Counted from the stretch's first letter, positions 21,584 to 33,117 are shown. The stretch is DNA of 64,000 nucleotides from Limnanthes douglasii subsp. nivea (GCA_036936605.1 JAUPFV010000004.1:183166807-183230806); one strand, 5' to 3'. Numbers and translations are program-made. Notes: generated from the sequence alone by a model not told the origin.

Positions 21584-22720
21584 ATGAATCTAGGAAATGA
21601 CCTGTTGGTTCGATCAGCTATCGAAATGCTAAATAAAGATTTACAGAGGACAGATGATAGACCAAAAGGATTCACTCTGATCCACAAATCTGAGATAGAA
21701 TTGTGAATGAATCAGATCTTAAATAAGATAAATGAATGAAGATACAGTCAGCAAGGCTGAAATCCGAGGTGAGGCAAATGAATGAACAAAATGAAGCTGG
21801 AAACTAATCTGATCGATCTTACAATGATCGTCAAATCAAGAGTGAATTGAAGAAGCCGCACTTCAAAGCTCCAAAGAGCGTCATTCATCTCGAAAAGAAA
21901 ATAAAAACAAACAAAATTATGTCACATCTATTGACAAAGAGGTTGAGAGCTCTAGATCAGGTTTTAAAAGGTATAGAGTTCTTCGAAGGAAGAGAGGGAT
22001 CAACCTCGAAAGTATAAAAAAGAACATAAATCTAGGAGAGATAGTGTACCTCGATGTTTGAGGAAGTCTAATTGGTTCAAGGGAACACATCAAATCACTA
22101 TGATGGAGCTACGCGGTAATCGAACTGAAGATTAATATGTTCAAGGTATCGATTGGAGCGATTTTTCATTGACAAGTGAAATCAGATCTATTACGCTTCT
22201 GAAGCGTTTTGACATCTCAAAAGTTTAAAATTTCGATGGGATTCAGGATCCATACGATCACATTAAACAATTCAAAAATTATATGATCAATTTCAAGGAC
22301 GACGACAGGCTGGTATGTCGGGCTTTCTTGTAGACTTTTAAAAGGGCATCTTTGGAATGGTATAATCGAATTCCAAGGGGATCCATTTCAAATTTTAGAT
22401 ATTTTTATACTTCCTTTCGAAGATGGTTCGTCGGAAGTAAAGAGATGAGAGCAAACAGTGACACAACTATCCAATGCAAGCAAGCAGTTGGAGAAAAGTT
22501 GAAGGACTACACAAAGCGGTTTATTTTTATAAAGGAAAGTTTGGATAACTGTGAAGAGTCAATGACGATGGCAGCTTTTCGCCAAGGGGGTCTGGCTAAT
22601 GAGACAACAAAAAAGAGGGCTTTTTCTTTTGGAGCATTAATGGCTCAGGTTTAAGATCAAATCAAATTTGAAGAATGAATTAGGGTCCGAGGAGCAGTAG
22701 TTAACGTTCCAAAGAATTCG
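21584..22720 (+). pseudogene. Element G gag, degenerate
   Basis: ATG at 21584 (MNLGNDLLVRSAIEMLNKDLQRT), matching the gag start of A at 7492. A charged N-terminal region with stops is followed by the Gag core: DPYDHIKQFKNYMINF-like (about 22250), MEWYNRIPRGSISNFRYF, FRRWFVGSKEMRAN, QAVGEKLKDYTKRFIF and SLDNCEESMTMAAFRQ (22352-22654). A stop at 22653 and frameshifts follow. Confidence 0.75.
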
Positions 22721-23640
22721 GGGCAGTACCCGCATAACCAAGGGAAATCTTCAAATGCTAATCATTGGTCACGACACCAATGATTGCATTTCTCTAAAAA
22801 AGGAAGTCCAAATTTTGGTTGAGAATGGAAAGCTACTAACTTATGTGAAGGCACAGGGCAGTGCATCGAACAATCCAGCATCGAATTCACAACCAACCAA
22901 CCCAAATGCGCAAGCTGAAAATTTGATGATTTTGATGGTTGTGGAAGAGCCAATAAAGACGAGGCATGTTCGAAGTTTGTGTGAGTATTTTGAGTCACTG
23001 GCCATTTTAGGGGTGATTCGATGACTGGTAATACTGATAGCTCGAGGAAAAGACAAATTGTTAGTTTGGCAACTCAAATAGAAGGAAAATGTCTACTCAT
23101 GTGTATGGGAAAAGAGACATACATTTTATTCTGTTTGATGAGGATGATTTGCGATAAACTACGAGGCTACATGAGGATGCAATGGTCATTGGGCAGAAGT
23201 TTTTGGCGTTGAGATTAGAAGCGTGCTTATAAACATTGGGAGTTCTGGGAACGCCCTTTTTAAAGCAACGTATGACAGGATGCATAATCCTCCTTGAATT
23301 TCTCAGTTAGAGCGCACAATTATTGGTTTTATTGGAATGACTCCGCTGGCAATAGGAGAATTTGAGGGGGAGGTTAGTTTGGGAAAGAGACATTTCAAGA
23401 AGAAGGTTCATGTGCCTTTTATGGTGGTGGACTACCCCACAAGTTATAATGTTATTTTTGGAAGGTCCCGGTTGCCAAGGTTGTATGACGTTGTGTCAGA
23501 AGTCCATCATTGCTTCAAATATGTTATTGGAGATCGCATAGGGGTCGTTCAAAGTGACCAAAAGGTTGCAAGAGAATGCTATGCCACTGCATTTCGAATT
23601 CGAAAATACAGCAGTGGTGATATGATGAACAAATAACAGT
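22721..23640 (+). pseudogene. Element G protease region with altered active site
   Basis: A degenerate zinc-binding remnant (GHDTNDCISLKKEVQILVEN, 22755-22820) leads into LMILMVVEEPIKTRHVRSLCE and TGNTDSSRKRQIVSLATQI. The protease start reads VLINIGSSGNALFKATYDRM (about 23222-23282): the catalytic Asp of the D-T-G triad is Asn and the Thr is Ile. It ends with IGEFEGEVSLGKRHFKKKV and VVDYPTSYNVIFGRS (23337-23636). It lies upstream of RT in the usual gag-pro-pol order. Confidence 0.75.
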
Positions 23641-25029
23641 CGGGGGGTTGACCTCGGATTTTGATCAAAAGGTTGAAGATCCGAGGGAAATTCCAGGGTC
23701 ATTAATAGTAAGCAAGTAAATTGAAGAGTATACTTTTTCTGAGGGAAGAGCACTTCGAATAGGACCCATACTGACCCCATCTTTACGTCAACAACTATGA
23801 TAATATTTATCTCATAATCTGGATGTTTTCACTTGGAAAACAGAGGAAGTTGTAGAGTATCGATCGAAGTGATTTGTCATAGTTTAGTTGTTAATCCGAG
23901 GGTGAAGCCTGTAACTCAAAAGAGGCGGGCATTTTCGTTAGAAAAAGTAGAAACAATTGTTTTCGAGGTGGATCGTTTATCTAGGGCCAGACATATAAGG
24001 GAATCACGATATCCTTTATGGACGGCGAATGCAGTAGTGGTCAAAAATAAAAACGGGAAGTAAAAAATGTGTGTTGATTTTACAGACTTAAATCGAGCCT
24101 GTCCTAAAGACCCATTTTATGTTCCTCGAATAGACCAACTGATTGATTCCACTTTGGGAAATAAAATATTGTCTTTTATGGATGCTTTTGCAGGATATAA
24201 TTAGATCCATATGGATCTGAAGGATCAAGAGTGTATTACTTTCATCACTGACATGGGTTTGCATTGTTATAAGGTTATGCCTTTTGGATTGAAAAATGTC
24301 GGAGTTACTTACCAAAGACTAATGAATAAAGCATTTTCCACCCGAATCGGAATAAACATGGAGGTGTACATTGATGACATGGTGGTAAAAAGCTTAATAG
24401 ATGATGCGCACTTGGAAGATTTAGAGGAGATATTTCTGAATTTAAGGGCAATAAAGCTAAAGCTGAATCATGAAAAATGTACTTTTGGAGTTCGATCAGG
24501 GAAGTTCTTGGGTTATGTTATTAATGAAAATGGGATAAAAGCTAACCCAGAACAATTGAAAGATGTGGTGCCTATGAAATCGCCTCGAACTATCAAAGAA
24601 GTACAAGTTTTAACATGAAGGTTAGCAGCACTTAAAAGATTTATTTCTCGATTCCCTCATAAATGTTTTCCTTTCTTTCAAGTGTTGCGAGGGCCAAAGA
24701 AATTTGAAAGTACTTTATATTGCGAAGCGGAATTTGCAAGCATCAAGGATTTATCGTCACCACCAGAAACTTTATCTAAGCCTCGATGTGGAGAATTACT
24801 CTTTTTATACATTGTGGTATCGGATTTTGCAGTAAGTACAGTATTGATAAGTGGAAATTCAGGAATTTTGAAGCCGGTGTACTATGTCAGCAAAAATTTT
24901 GTGGCAGCAGAAAATAGATATTTGAAGCTCGAGAAATTGGAATTGGCATTGATGGTGGCTGCTAGGAAGATGCGCCCTTATTTTCAACCTCATACCATTG
25001 AAGTTCGGACTCTAACTCCACTGTAAAAT
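23641..25029 (+). pseudogene. Element G reverse transcriptase
   Basis: Pre-RT linker (VNPRVKPVTQKRRAF, 23880-23930), then WTANAVVVKNKNGK with a stop at 24061, DFTDLNRACPKDPFYVPRID, a stop at 24202, VMPFGLKNVGVTYQRLMNKA, MEVYIDDMVVKSL (catalytic Asp pair intact, about 24358-24396), KLNHEKCTFGV, FLGYVINENGIKANPEQL. A stop follows at 24616, then the first RNase H part (ELLFLYIVVSDFAVSTVLI, PVYYVSKNFVA, ALMVAARKMRPYFQPHTIEV) to 25020. This is the most complete RT of the family in the window. Confidence 0.82.
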
Positions 25030-25700
25030 TTTACAACGTCCTCATATTTCAGGGAGAATGACTAAGTGGTCAGTGGAATTGGGAGATTTTGATATTACAT
25101 TCACCACTAGAACTGCAATTAAAGCGTAAGTTTTGGCAAATTTTCTTGTCGAATTCCATTCAAACAGAACGGATACAGAAGATAACAATGATGTTTTACC
25201 AGAGAATTCAATGTGGGTTATTCGAACTGGTGGCAGATCTAGTGTTTTGGGATACAGTGCTAGAGTTCAATTAGTTGCTCCATCTGGATAAACAATACTT
25301 CAATCTATTAAATTTGGTTTTCACGCTTCGAATACCAAAGCTGAATACGAAGCTGCTTTAGCTGGTTTGAGACTTGCAAAGATATAGCAACTTCAGTGCG
25401 ATTAAAGACAGATTCTCAATTAGGAGCAAACCAAGTATCTAGAAATCCAAGGCAAAAAATGATCGCTTAATTTTGTATCTTCAAGAACTTCAGAATTTGA
25501 TACTTTTATTCGATCGCGTTGTTGTGGAACATATAAGTCGAGGAAGTGACACAGTGGCTGATTCATTGGAAACTTTTGCTAACAAGAAAGAGTATCTTTG
25601 GATCTTGCTACAAGAAATTCCTTCAGTTTCCAACTCAATCAGACTAGTGTGATTATGATGAGGAATTTTTTGTCACCACAGATCCAGTCTGAGGCCATTG
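25030..25700 (+). pseudogene. Element G RNase H (archaeal-type) domain
   Basis: Frames give GRMTKWSVELGDFDITFTTR-like lead-in, MWVIRTGGRSSVLGYSAR-type start (metal-binding Asp position appears as Gly), IKFGFHASNTKAEYEAALAG, LRLAKI, NDRLILYLQELQNLILLFD and ISRGSDTVADSLETFA. Stops at about 25290 and 25387. The D copy at 16823-17200 is better preserved. Confidence 0.7.
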
Positions 25701-25713
25701 GCGAACTTATATT

Positions 25714-26890
25714 TTGAATTTTTTGACTCGAGGAGAATTACCCGACGATGCAAAATTAGACAAAACGTTGCGAGGTAAATATTTTGGGTATATAGTTTTG
25801 GATGGAGTTTTGTATAAGAAAGCATTGATTAGGCCATTACTACGATGTTTGAATAGACAAGAATCACAGGAAGTTTTATCAGAGTTATATGATGGAGAAG
25901 GATCAACACATTTTGGGTTTAAGGAATTATCTCGTCGAGTTTTGCTTGCATGGTTTTTATTAGCCTTCGATTATGAATGATGCTAAAAATTTGGTTCGAA
26001 GCAGTAATACTTGTCAAAGGTTTGCTAATTCTATTCATAAGCCTACAGTTCCACTTATGTCGATTACCGAAACCACTCCATTTGATAGGTGGGGAATAGA
26101 TTTAGTGGGACCTTTGCCGATGGCATTTGGAGGACGACAAATGATAATTGTCGCAGTGGACTATTTTACAAAGTGGGCAAAAGAAAATCCGTTATTTAGA
26201 ATGAAAACGAAGGATGTGATTAAATTCATTGTAAAAAGTATTTGTTGTCGTGTTGGAGTACCTCGAAGAATTACTACGGATAATGGTCCTCAATTTAATA
26301 ATAAATGATTTCCTTTGTTTTGCGCTTCAAAGGGAATTAAGAAATGTTTTTCAACACATTTTCATCCCCAAGAAAATGGACAAGTGGAACTGACAAACAT
26401 ATCTATTTTAGAAGGTTTCAAGAAGAATTTAACATGGCCGACAGGAAAGTGGCCCAATTATTTGCAAGAGGTGCTTTGGGCTTATCGAACAAATCATTGC
26501 AAAGCTACTAAAGAAACTTCTTTTGCCTTAGCATATGGAATGGATGTTGTTAGCCCTATGGAATCTACGTTGTCATCTTTTAGAAGAACCCAATATTCTG
26601 AAGAATCCAATGACGAAGCTAAAAGAGAAAGTTTGGATCTGATTGATGAGAAAAGAGTTCGAGCTTAATTAAATGTACAATTCGAGGGTAAAAATGAGGG
26701 AGTTTAAAGTACGTGATAAAGTGTTAAGAAAATTATTCCTACACACCAAGGAGAAGAGCCTCGGAAAATTGGCCCTGAATTAGGAAGGACCTTATATGGT
26801 TGTTGAAAGGATAAAGCCATGGTCTTATCGTCTTTGTAATAATTAGGGGAGGATGCTTCAACATCCATGGAATATACAATATCTGAAGTT
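25714..26890 (+). pseudogene. Element G integrase
   Basis: LRCLNRQESQEVLSELYDGE and FGFKELSRRVLLAW (zinc finger, 25714-25980), MNDAKNLVRSSNTCQRF, FDRWGIDLVGPLPMAFGGRQ, IIVAVDYFTKW (Asp 1), VPRRITTDNGPQFNN (Asp 2), FSTHFHPQENGQVELTN (Glu), LTWPTGKWPNYLQEVLWA and the C-terminal region to about 26890. The DD35E residues are all present. A stop near 26308, a frameshift near 25970 and a stop at 26666 interrupt it. Confidence 0.82.
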
Positions 26891-27114
26891 ATACTAGGAA
26901 TAACTATGTTGTATTTTGAATTTGTTTCTTTTGATTGATTAGCTCACTCTTTCCAACCTTGTTGGTCCACAGAGGTTTTAACGAGGCACTATGTACATAT
27001 TCAAAATTATCAATAAAATGCATTTTTGGCCAATGGTTATTTACAAGTACTTATTCGAACTATTTTGGTAACTGATCAAAGACTGATCATCTTTGAGGTT
27101 GACCAAGAGTAGAT

Positions 27115-27212
27115 TATTCCGAAGTGTTGAATACACTTTTCGAAGAAACAACCATGTTCGAAGTGTTACGTTCATTAAACACTCTATGATATTCGAAGTG
27201 CTACGTTCAATA
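27115..27212 (+). repeat. Element G tandem repeat, left part
   Basis: Units like TTCGAAGTGCTACGTTCA followed by ATAAACG..ACT, as in element A. The array is split by the MITE at 27222-28251 and continues to about 28350. Confidence 0.7.
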
Positions 27213-27221
27213 AACGTACTA

Positions 27222-28251
27222 GGGTGAAGCTATTTCCTCCATCATATTTTTTATTTCCTCCATGTTTCAAAATCAAAAAAGGACTTATCACTTGCTTTTA
27301 CTATCTTGCCCTCATTTTACCTTCTAATTTATAACTTGATATTAGTAACCAGTATGAAATCTTTATATCAACAAACACATGATTAAGCCAAATTAAATCC
27401 AACATATATGATTTATCTTCTAAAATTAAATTCTAAAAAAATCAAATTTCTTAAAGATTACTCATGGAAGAAGAACACACCCAAATCAAAGATTTAACAC
27501 AGGAGAACATCCCGAAATCAACCAATAAGGTAATTTAATCTTGTTTTTTTTTTAGTTTTACATTCATGTAATTTAAAAATCCGTGTTAAAAAACATATAT
27601 TTTTTAAAATCTCGATTTGTGCAGGTTTTAGCAGAAAACAACTAATTCCGAGACAGCATATAGGAATCAGTTGTTTTTTTCTTAAAAAACATATATTTTT
27701 AAAAATCTTGATTTGTGCATGTTTCAGCAGAAAACAACTAATTCCGAGACAGCAGATAGGAATTAGTTAGAAAAAACACCTGATTCTGAGATAACACTTT
27801 GGATTTAGGTGCGTATTTTTATGTAAAAAACACCTGATTCCGAGATAGGACCTCGGAATCAGGTGTTTTTTATATTAAAAAATGCATTTAATTCCGAGAT
27901 GTCATCTCGGAATTAGGTGCATTTCGTCTGTTTCAATAAACAACGGTGTATTTTTAAGTGTTGTTGTTTTTTTACATAACGAATGATTTCTACCTTACAC
28001 GAATTCAAGAAAAACTGCTGTTGTTTTTCAAGATTATACGAGAAAACGAATAGGTGGCTAGGGTTGTTATTTTTCAAGATTTGAAGAGAAATCTGAAGAG
28101 AAAGTAATGGAGTTGCTGGAGAATTAATGAGTTTTTGGATAAAAAAAAGGAGGGTTAATATGTTATTTCATTTATGGAGGAAATAATAAAGTGGAGTTTT
28201 TATTAATTTATGGTGGAAATAAAAAATTTGATGGAGGAAATAGCTTCACCC
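27222..28251. mobile_element. Mutator-like MITE with 42-bp terminal inverted repeats
   Basis: The ends are inverted repeats of about 42 bp with two mismatches, starting GGGTGAAGCTATTTCCTCC. A 9-bp target duplication, AACGTACTA (27213-27221) and AACGCACTA (28252-28260), has one mismatch. A 9-bp duplication and a GGG-start TIR fit Mutator-like elements (family knowledge). The inside holds two direct copies of about 100 bp (around 27590-27690 and 27688-27770) and nested hairpins built from ATTCCGAGAT and its complement. A short frame at 27464 (MEEEHTQIKDLTQENIPK) ends at a GTAATT donor-like site. No transposase is seen, so it is non-autonomous. Confidence 0.85.
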
Positions 28252-28260
28252 AACGCACTA

Positions 28261-28350
28261 TGGTGTCTGAAGTGCTACATTCAATAAACGCACTATGATG
28301 TTCGATGTACTATGCACATTCAATGCACTATAACAATCGAGGTGCTACGC
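28261..28350 (+). repeat. Element G tandem repeat, right part
   Basis: It continues the array broken by the MITE: TGGTGTCTGAAGTGCTACA, TTCAATAAACGCACTATGATG and more decayed units. Confidence 0.65.
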
Positions 28351-28482
28351 ATTGTAATGGTTATTTAAAGTATTATATTATTTTTTTACCTTGAATAATT
28401 AATATAAATAATGATTAAACGTGAATATAACTTAATATAAAACATGAAGCATAAACAAAACCCTTTGTCATTCAGAATAATT

Positions 28483-30801
28483 TCATGAGTACAAGAGTCG
28501 TAATACTGATATGACAAGTACAAAAAGACAATAAAAATTCAAAAGATAGTAAATGTATTCGTTTTCAGAGCCCTTTCCGGATGACTCATCTTCGGACGAT
28601 GAGCTAGGAATAAGATCTTCAGCAACACGTTTGTAGCAAACCATATCTTCAACCATACTTTTCAGGTGATTTTCAGATGCTTCGATTTCTTGAGTAAGTA
28701 TTTTCGCTGTAATATTAAGATTGGAAAACGGTAGACGAGCACCTATGACTTCTTTGGAAGGCTTCTCCAGGAGGAAATGACAATGAGCTAGGCCAAGGAA
28801 TAAAATCTAACGATGTTGTAAGAACGTTAACTTCAGTAGATGTGGCTTCGGAGGAATCAGGTGCATATTTCCTGTTGTTGGTTGATGGCGTTTGCAGTGT
28901 TATCTTCATTTTTGTTTTGACCACTTTGCTGATTATATGTAGCTACAATTTTATTGTCATCAGACAATACTTGTTTGACAACCTCTGATACTTTCTTTTT
29001 CGATGGTGCAACTGTTTTCATTATCTTTGGAGAATGTCCTTCTTCTATTTCTTCTTCAATGTTGGAAAGTGTGTTTTCTTTTGTTTTTCGTTTTGAACCT
29101 TTTGTTTTCGGATCTGTTAAAGGGCTAGCACCAAATTTACTAGCTGCCTTTTTATTCTTTTTTGCCTTCTTTTTCTTAGGAAGATGGTTGTCTGATCTAT
29201 TGCGGATTGGTAAGACCACTTTGCAGTCTGGATGGACAAACCTCTTCATAGCTTGTCGAGGATTGGGAGGCTCCATCAGGTTTTCTCCTCCATGGGTGAT
29301 CGGAAACAAGTGACTGTTAAGGAAATTAATGGGTTCGAAGGTCGTGTGGAAGATGTTATTCCATTCCTTTTCAGTCCAAGCAACAAGCTTTTTGAAAGTT
29401 GTTTTGGTTTTTTCTCGTTGAATGGCATAACACCTTAAAATTTATGTTTGGAATGTATAAATTGATAACGAATAAAGATAGTATAAGTTCAAAATTTAAT
29501 TCTAAAAAATATTATTAAGAGACTTACGGTTACTCCTCCAGACGAGGTTCAATCTTGATGGGTTGACTTCGGATAGGACTTTGCCATTTTCCTATGCTCT
29601 TGAAATAAATATGAATTTTTGCTTCCAAAATTATCAGCTTCGAGGAGGTCATTGATGATTTTTAAGTCATCAACCAAAGCAAGATAATAGAACGGAAGTA
29701 CTGGTCGCTTTGATAATTTGGTTAAGGATATGAAATCTTCGATGCAGATGGGGATTTTGGATAATCGAGAGGCCATGATTCAAGAAAGAAGCGTGAATCA
29801 CTGGTTTGGTGTTGGTTGGGTCGGACACAAATTTAGGACTTCGAAGTAATCCACTATCATAGGGTCTAGTGGGAATCGAAACCTCCAGTTGATTATTTCT
29901 GGGTAAACAACAAGTTTGTCTTTTTAGCAGTCTAGGGGTGTCTCTCGTTTTTTAGGAAGATGAAGTGTAATGTTGTCCCTCATTCCACATTACTTCTTTA
30001 AATCACTAGCTTGTCTCTTCTCATAATATAAGTATGAAACGCTTTCTAGAGTCACAATGTAATTGGCATAAATAGTCCTTAAATTTTCACCAATTGTCGC
30101 TCTTTCCTCCTCGGAGATGGTAATATGAGCTTTCTTTTCTCTCGGTCTGCGAAGTTTTTCCTGTGTAGTATTTTCTGATTCTTTTAAAGCTTCCTCCTCG
30201 ATATCAGCTTCATTTTTTAACTGTGTAGTATCTGAATCGACCTCTGTTTCTGACGCTTTGTCTCTCAGTTGAGGAGGATTATTCGAGGGATTTTGTTGAG
30301 ATAATACAGATGTCTCAACAATTTCCATCGGGGGAGATGACTTGGTAGATGGATTTAACGTAACATCAGCATCGTCTTCCATAGCTAAAAAAAGTATTTT
30401 TTTCTAGGAGCTCGTGAGGGACAAGTTGAGGAAGGGGTTTCTTTGGATTGTTTTGAAGAAGATCTGCTTATTTCACAACTAATTTGAGGTGATGATTTAG
30501 TAAGAGAATGTGAGATTTGAGGTGTTTTTGGCATTCGAGTTTTTGAAGATTGACTTTCCTCTATAATAGGCGAAGGCGAAAAGGCAGGAACTTTTGAAGG
30601 ATCGAAATTACCAAAATAAATGGTCTTTGTGGATGTTCCAAGAGGAGCGTTGCTTATCAACCCATTAGTTCTATATTCTTCTGCTCTTTCACTGATGCAG
30701 AAATAATCGTAAGCTCTGAAGACATTATTGTCTGATTTGGTCGATTTAGGCTCTTTGGGAATTATGGCCTTGGATCTTCTTGAATTTTGGCACTTTCTCA
30801 T
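28483..30801 (-). pseudogene. Antisense extra gene (aORF) of element G
   Basis: The best preserved copy of the antisense gene. It starts at ATG 30801 (MRKCQNSRRSKAIIPKEP). Segments in order: AYDYFCISERAEEYRTNGL and IYFGNFDPSKVPAFSP; a Ser/Thr/Pro-rich stretch to about 30385; after a stop, MEDDADVTLNPSTKSSPP, an acidic region and REKKAHITISEEERATIG (30382-29990); then a segment reading VVYPEIINW, FPLDPMIVDYFEVLNLCP, MASRLSKIPICIEDFISL, VLPFYYLALVDDLKIINDLL (to 29549), recalling the plant gypsy-type transposon domain with its PLDPF..LL.YY..HLTPNS pattern; a Lys-rich tract likely to be nuclear (KKKKAKKNKKAASK, 29180-29140); and an acidic serine C-terminus. The coiled coil of A and F is shortened. 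Function unknown. Confidence 0.7.
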
Positions 30802-31307
30802 AAACTGGTTGAAGGTTGATCAGAAAATATGAATTTTCTGATGAAGCTAGCCAGTAAGTTTGAAGAAATCGGTGAAGGTAGCAAAGGATTTTAGAGTTAT
30901 TCTAAGTTTTCTCTCTCAAAGAATGTTGTTTATGGATCAAAAAATGAGTTGCAGATGAATTTATAAGAGGAGAAAAGACGTGTTGAAAAGTGGAAAAGGT
31001 TTATGCTGATTTGGTAGAAATTAAAACGGTTACGTAAATACGGGTTCGACATCTCATACACTAAGGGCCTAGTTGTAGGCCTGACACCTATATGGTCATG
31101 ATTTGCTGAGAAGTAGGTTCGATACCTAAGATAATTATTGCTTCAAATTGTGATATGAAATGATGATTATATGTGGACATATGTCGATGTATTTGGAGCA
31201 AATAATGATGTAATAGAACGATCGACTTACTTCGGATTATGGAAGAGGAAATTATCTTCAGTTTTGCTTATCGGAGTTAATTAGTTCTCATTCATTTACT
31301 GACATGA
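30802..31307 (-). promoter_or_regulatory. Promoter-like leader of the G antisense gene
   Basis: On the minus strand CCTTTTCCACTTTTC lies about 25 bases before CTTATAAATTCATC (TATA at 30958-30965), then a C/T-rich leader of about 155 bases to the ATG at 30801. The arrangement repeats in A and F. Confidence 0.55.
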
Positions 31308-31323
31308 GAACTAAGGGGGCTAC
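31308..31323 (+). other. Element G polypurine tract
   Basis: GAACTAAGGGGGCTAC immediately before the 3' LTR. Confidence 0.8.
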
Positions 31324-31619
31324 TGATAAGGAAGTGGAAATCTAAGGACTAAAATATAAATAATAAAATATTATATAGCAGATTGTTAAGTTAGAGGAGG
31401 AAATTAGAACTATGTGATTACCCCTTTTTATGTAACCGTTTTCAGTTGTGCGCTAAGTCGTTGTGCCTTTATATAAAAACCAAGGCTGATTTAATAAAGG
31501 GGTTGGATTTTTGAGTTAGAACCTTTGAGCACTCTGATTTTCTTTCTCTAGAATCTATTTCTCTCTCTAAAACTTACTTCTTTCATTTACTAAAGCGATT
31601 CAGATAATCATACTCATCA
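31324..31619 (+). repeat. Element G 3' LTR
   Basis: TGATAAGGAAGTGG to TACTCATCA. It aligns with 21174-21490 but lacks some internal sequence (for example, part of the segment around 21260-21290). Confidence 0.9.
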
Positions 31620-31704
31620 ATAACTATGCAAGAACTTTATAATTTCTGGTTTTTATTTGTAAAATCAAGGTACCAATCGAATAGATCTCCCACTGTGGTC
31701 GCCA
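31620..31704 (-). other. Element D leader and primer binding site
   Basis: On the minus strand TGGCGACCACAGTGGGAG (31704-31687) follows the D LTR end by three bases. The leader then runs to 31620, where G interrupts it; it resumes at 21173. Confidence 0.75.
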
Positions 31705-31707
31705 ATT

Positions 31708-32033
31708 TGTTAAGTGTGAATCTTGTTTCTTGAGAGAGAAAGTAAAAGAAAGAGTTTAATTGTAGAGAGATAAAGTAAAATAGAGAGTTTAATTGTAGAG
31801 AGAGAAAGTAAAATCAGTCTAATGAAAAAGTGTCACATTTTATTCATTGTCTTAACCTTTATTTATAGGCGCACCATACTTAATCTAACTGAATCGGTTA
31901 TACAAATGGATTAATTCCACTTCAACCCCCTTATATTTACAAGTAGTTCAAATACCCTCTTTCAACTATAAAATTTATCACATACACCTTAATTATATTA
32001 CATTTAAGCCCTCACCATTTCATATCCTTATCA
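31708..32033 (-). repeat. Element D 5' LTR
   Basis: 326 bp starting TG and ending CA on both readings. On the minus strand it opens TGATAAGGATATG. It shares overall layout, including a TTTATTTATAGGCGCACC block, with the F 3' LTR at 39574-39900. It abuts a different gypsy integrase at 32034. Confidence 0.8.
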
Positions 32034-33117
32034 CTGGTAAGGATTCTATTTTTGTGGTTGTTTATCGATTCTCTTAAATAGCGTACTTTATTGTTTGTCA
32101 TAAAACTGGTGATACATTGCATATTGCTAATCTACTATTTAAAAAATAGTTTGTTTGCATGACATGCGTAAGATGATGGTTTCAGATAAGGACACTAAGT
32201 TACTGCACTACTTTTGGAAAATTCTATGGTCTAAGTTAGGAATTAACCTTTTATTTTCTATTACAGGTCACCCCCAAACTAATGGACAAACAAAAGTAGT
32301 AAATAAGAATTTGTCCATTCTTCTACGTGCATTTATTAAAAAGAACTTGAAAACTTACAAACTTGGGAAGACCGGTTGCCACATGTTGAATGTGCATACA
32401 ATCATTATGTGCATTCGACTTCTGGGTTCCCTCCCTTTCAGATTATTTATAAATTTGACCCAATTTCTCATTTGGATCTAATCCATTTTTCTTCGAGTGA
32501 AAGAACTAGCATAGATGGGAAATAGAAAGATGAACTTGTCAAATAGATCTATGAGAATGCATAGAAAAACATAGAAATGAAAAAGTGAAAAGTATATCAA
32601 ATAAGAAAACAAGGGAAGAAGTGAGAAAGTTTTTTAGGTTGGAGATCAAGTATGGGTGCACTTAAGAAAGGAAATTTTTTGAAGAAGAGAAGAAGTTAAA
32701 ACTGATGCGTAAATTGATGGACGATTTGATGTAAGAAAAAAGATCAACAATAATGCTTATCAACTTGACATGTGAGGTAAGTATAAAGTGAGTCTTACCT
32801 TCAATGTTCTGATTCAGTTCTTTTTGTTACAGGTGCAACGGATTTAAGTTCAAATCCTTTTCAAGTGGAAGAGGATGATATAATCGTAGATAGCACAAGG
32901 ATCTTCAAACGTGGGAATGTGCAAGAACCTTGAACGAGAGGTTGAGCTTGAAGCTAATGATATTATTGGTATACTGGTTGGTCCAATAACTTGATCGAGA
33001 GCTAAGAAACTTAACAAAGCTATTGGAGGATTGCTTAATCAGATGGGAAATTTGTGTGCCGAAATACAAAGTATTGAAATAAATATTTCCAAACCATTTT
33101 GGTCTTGATTTAAGCTA
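32034..33117 (+). pseudogene. Element H: gypsy integrase C-terminal part (chromovirus-like type)
   Basis: A different family from A, C, D, F and G. Frames give [48 protein letters not shown] (Asp 2), [17 protein letters not shown] (the catalytic Glu position is Lys), a chromodomain-side region with ATDLSSNPFQVEEDDI, and the end RAKKLNKAIGGLLNQMGN to a stop at about 33103. Upstream domains are missing because the D LTR begins directly to the left. Integration into H by D would explain this, but no partner half is seen. Confidence 0.75.

Larger units (their letters stand above)
21174..31619 (+). mobile_element. Element G: Tat-lineage Ty3/gypsy retrotransposon, nearly complete, inside D
   Basis: LTRs 21174-21490 and 31324-31619 start TGATAA and end CATCA. 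Target duplication is exact: ATAAC at 21169-21173 and 31620-31624. Internal order: PBS, gag, protease, RT, RNase H, integrase, tandem repeat with an inserted MITE, antisense gene, polypurine tract. Removing G brings D's gag to about 89 bases from D's PBS (31687-31704), the same spacing as in G itself. It has the most complete pol of the family here, but stops and an altered protease make it inactive. Confidence 0.93.
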
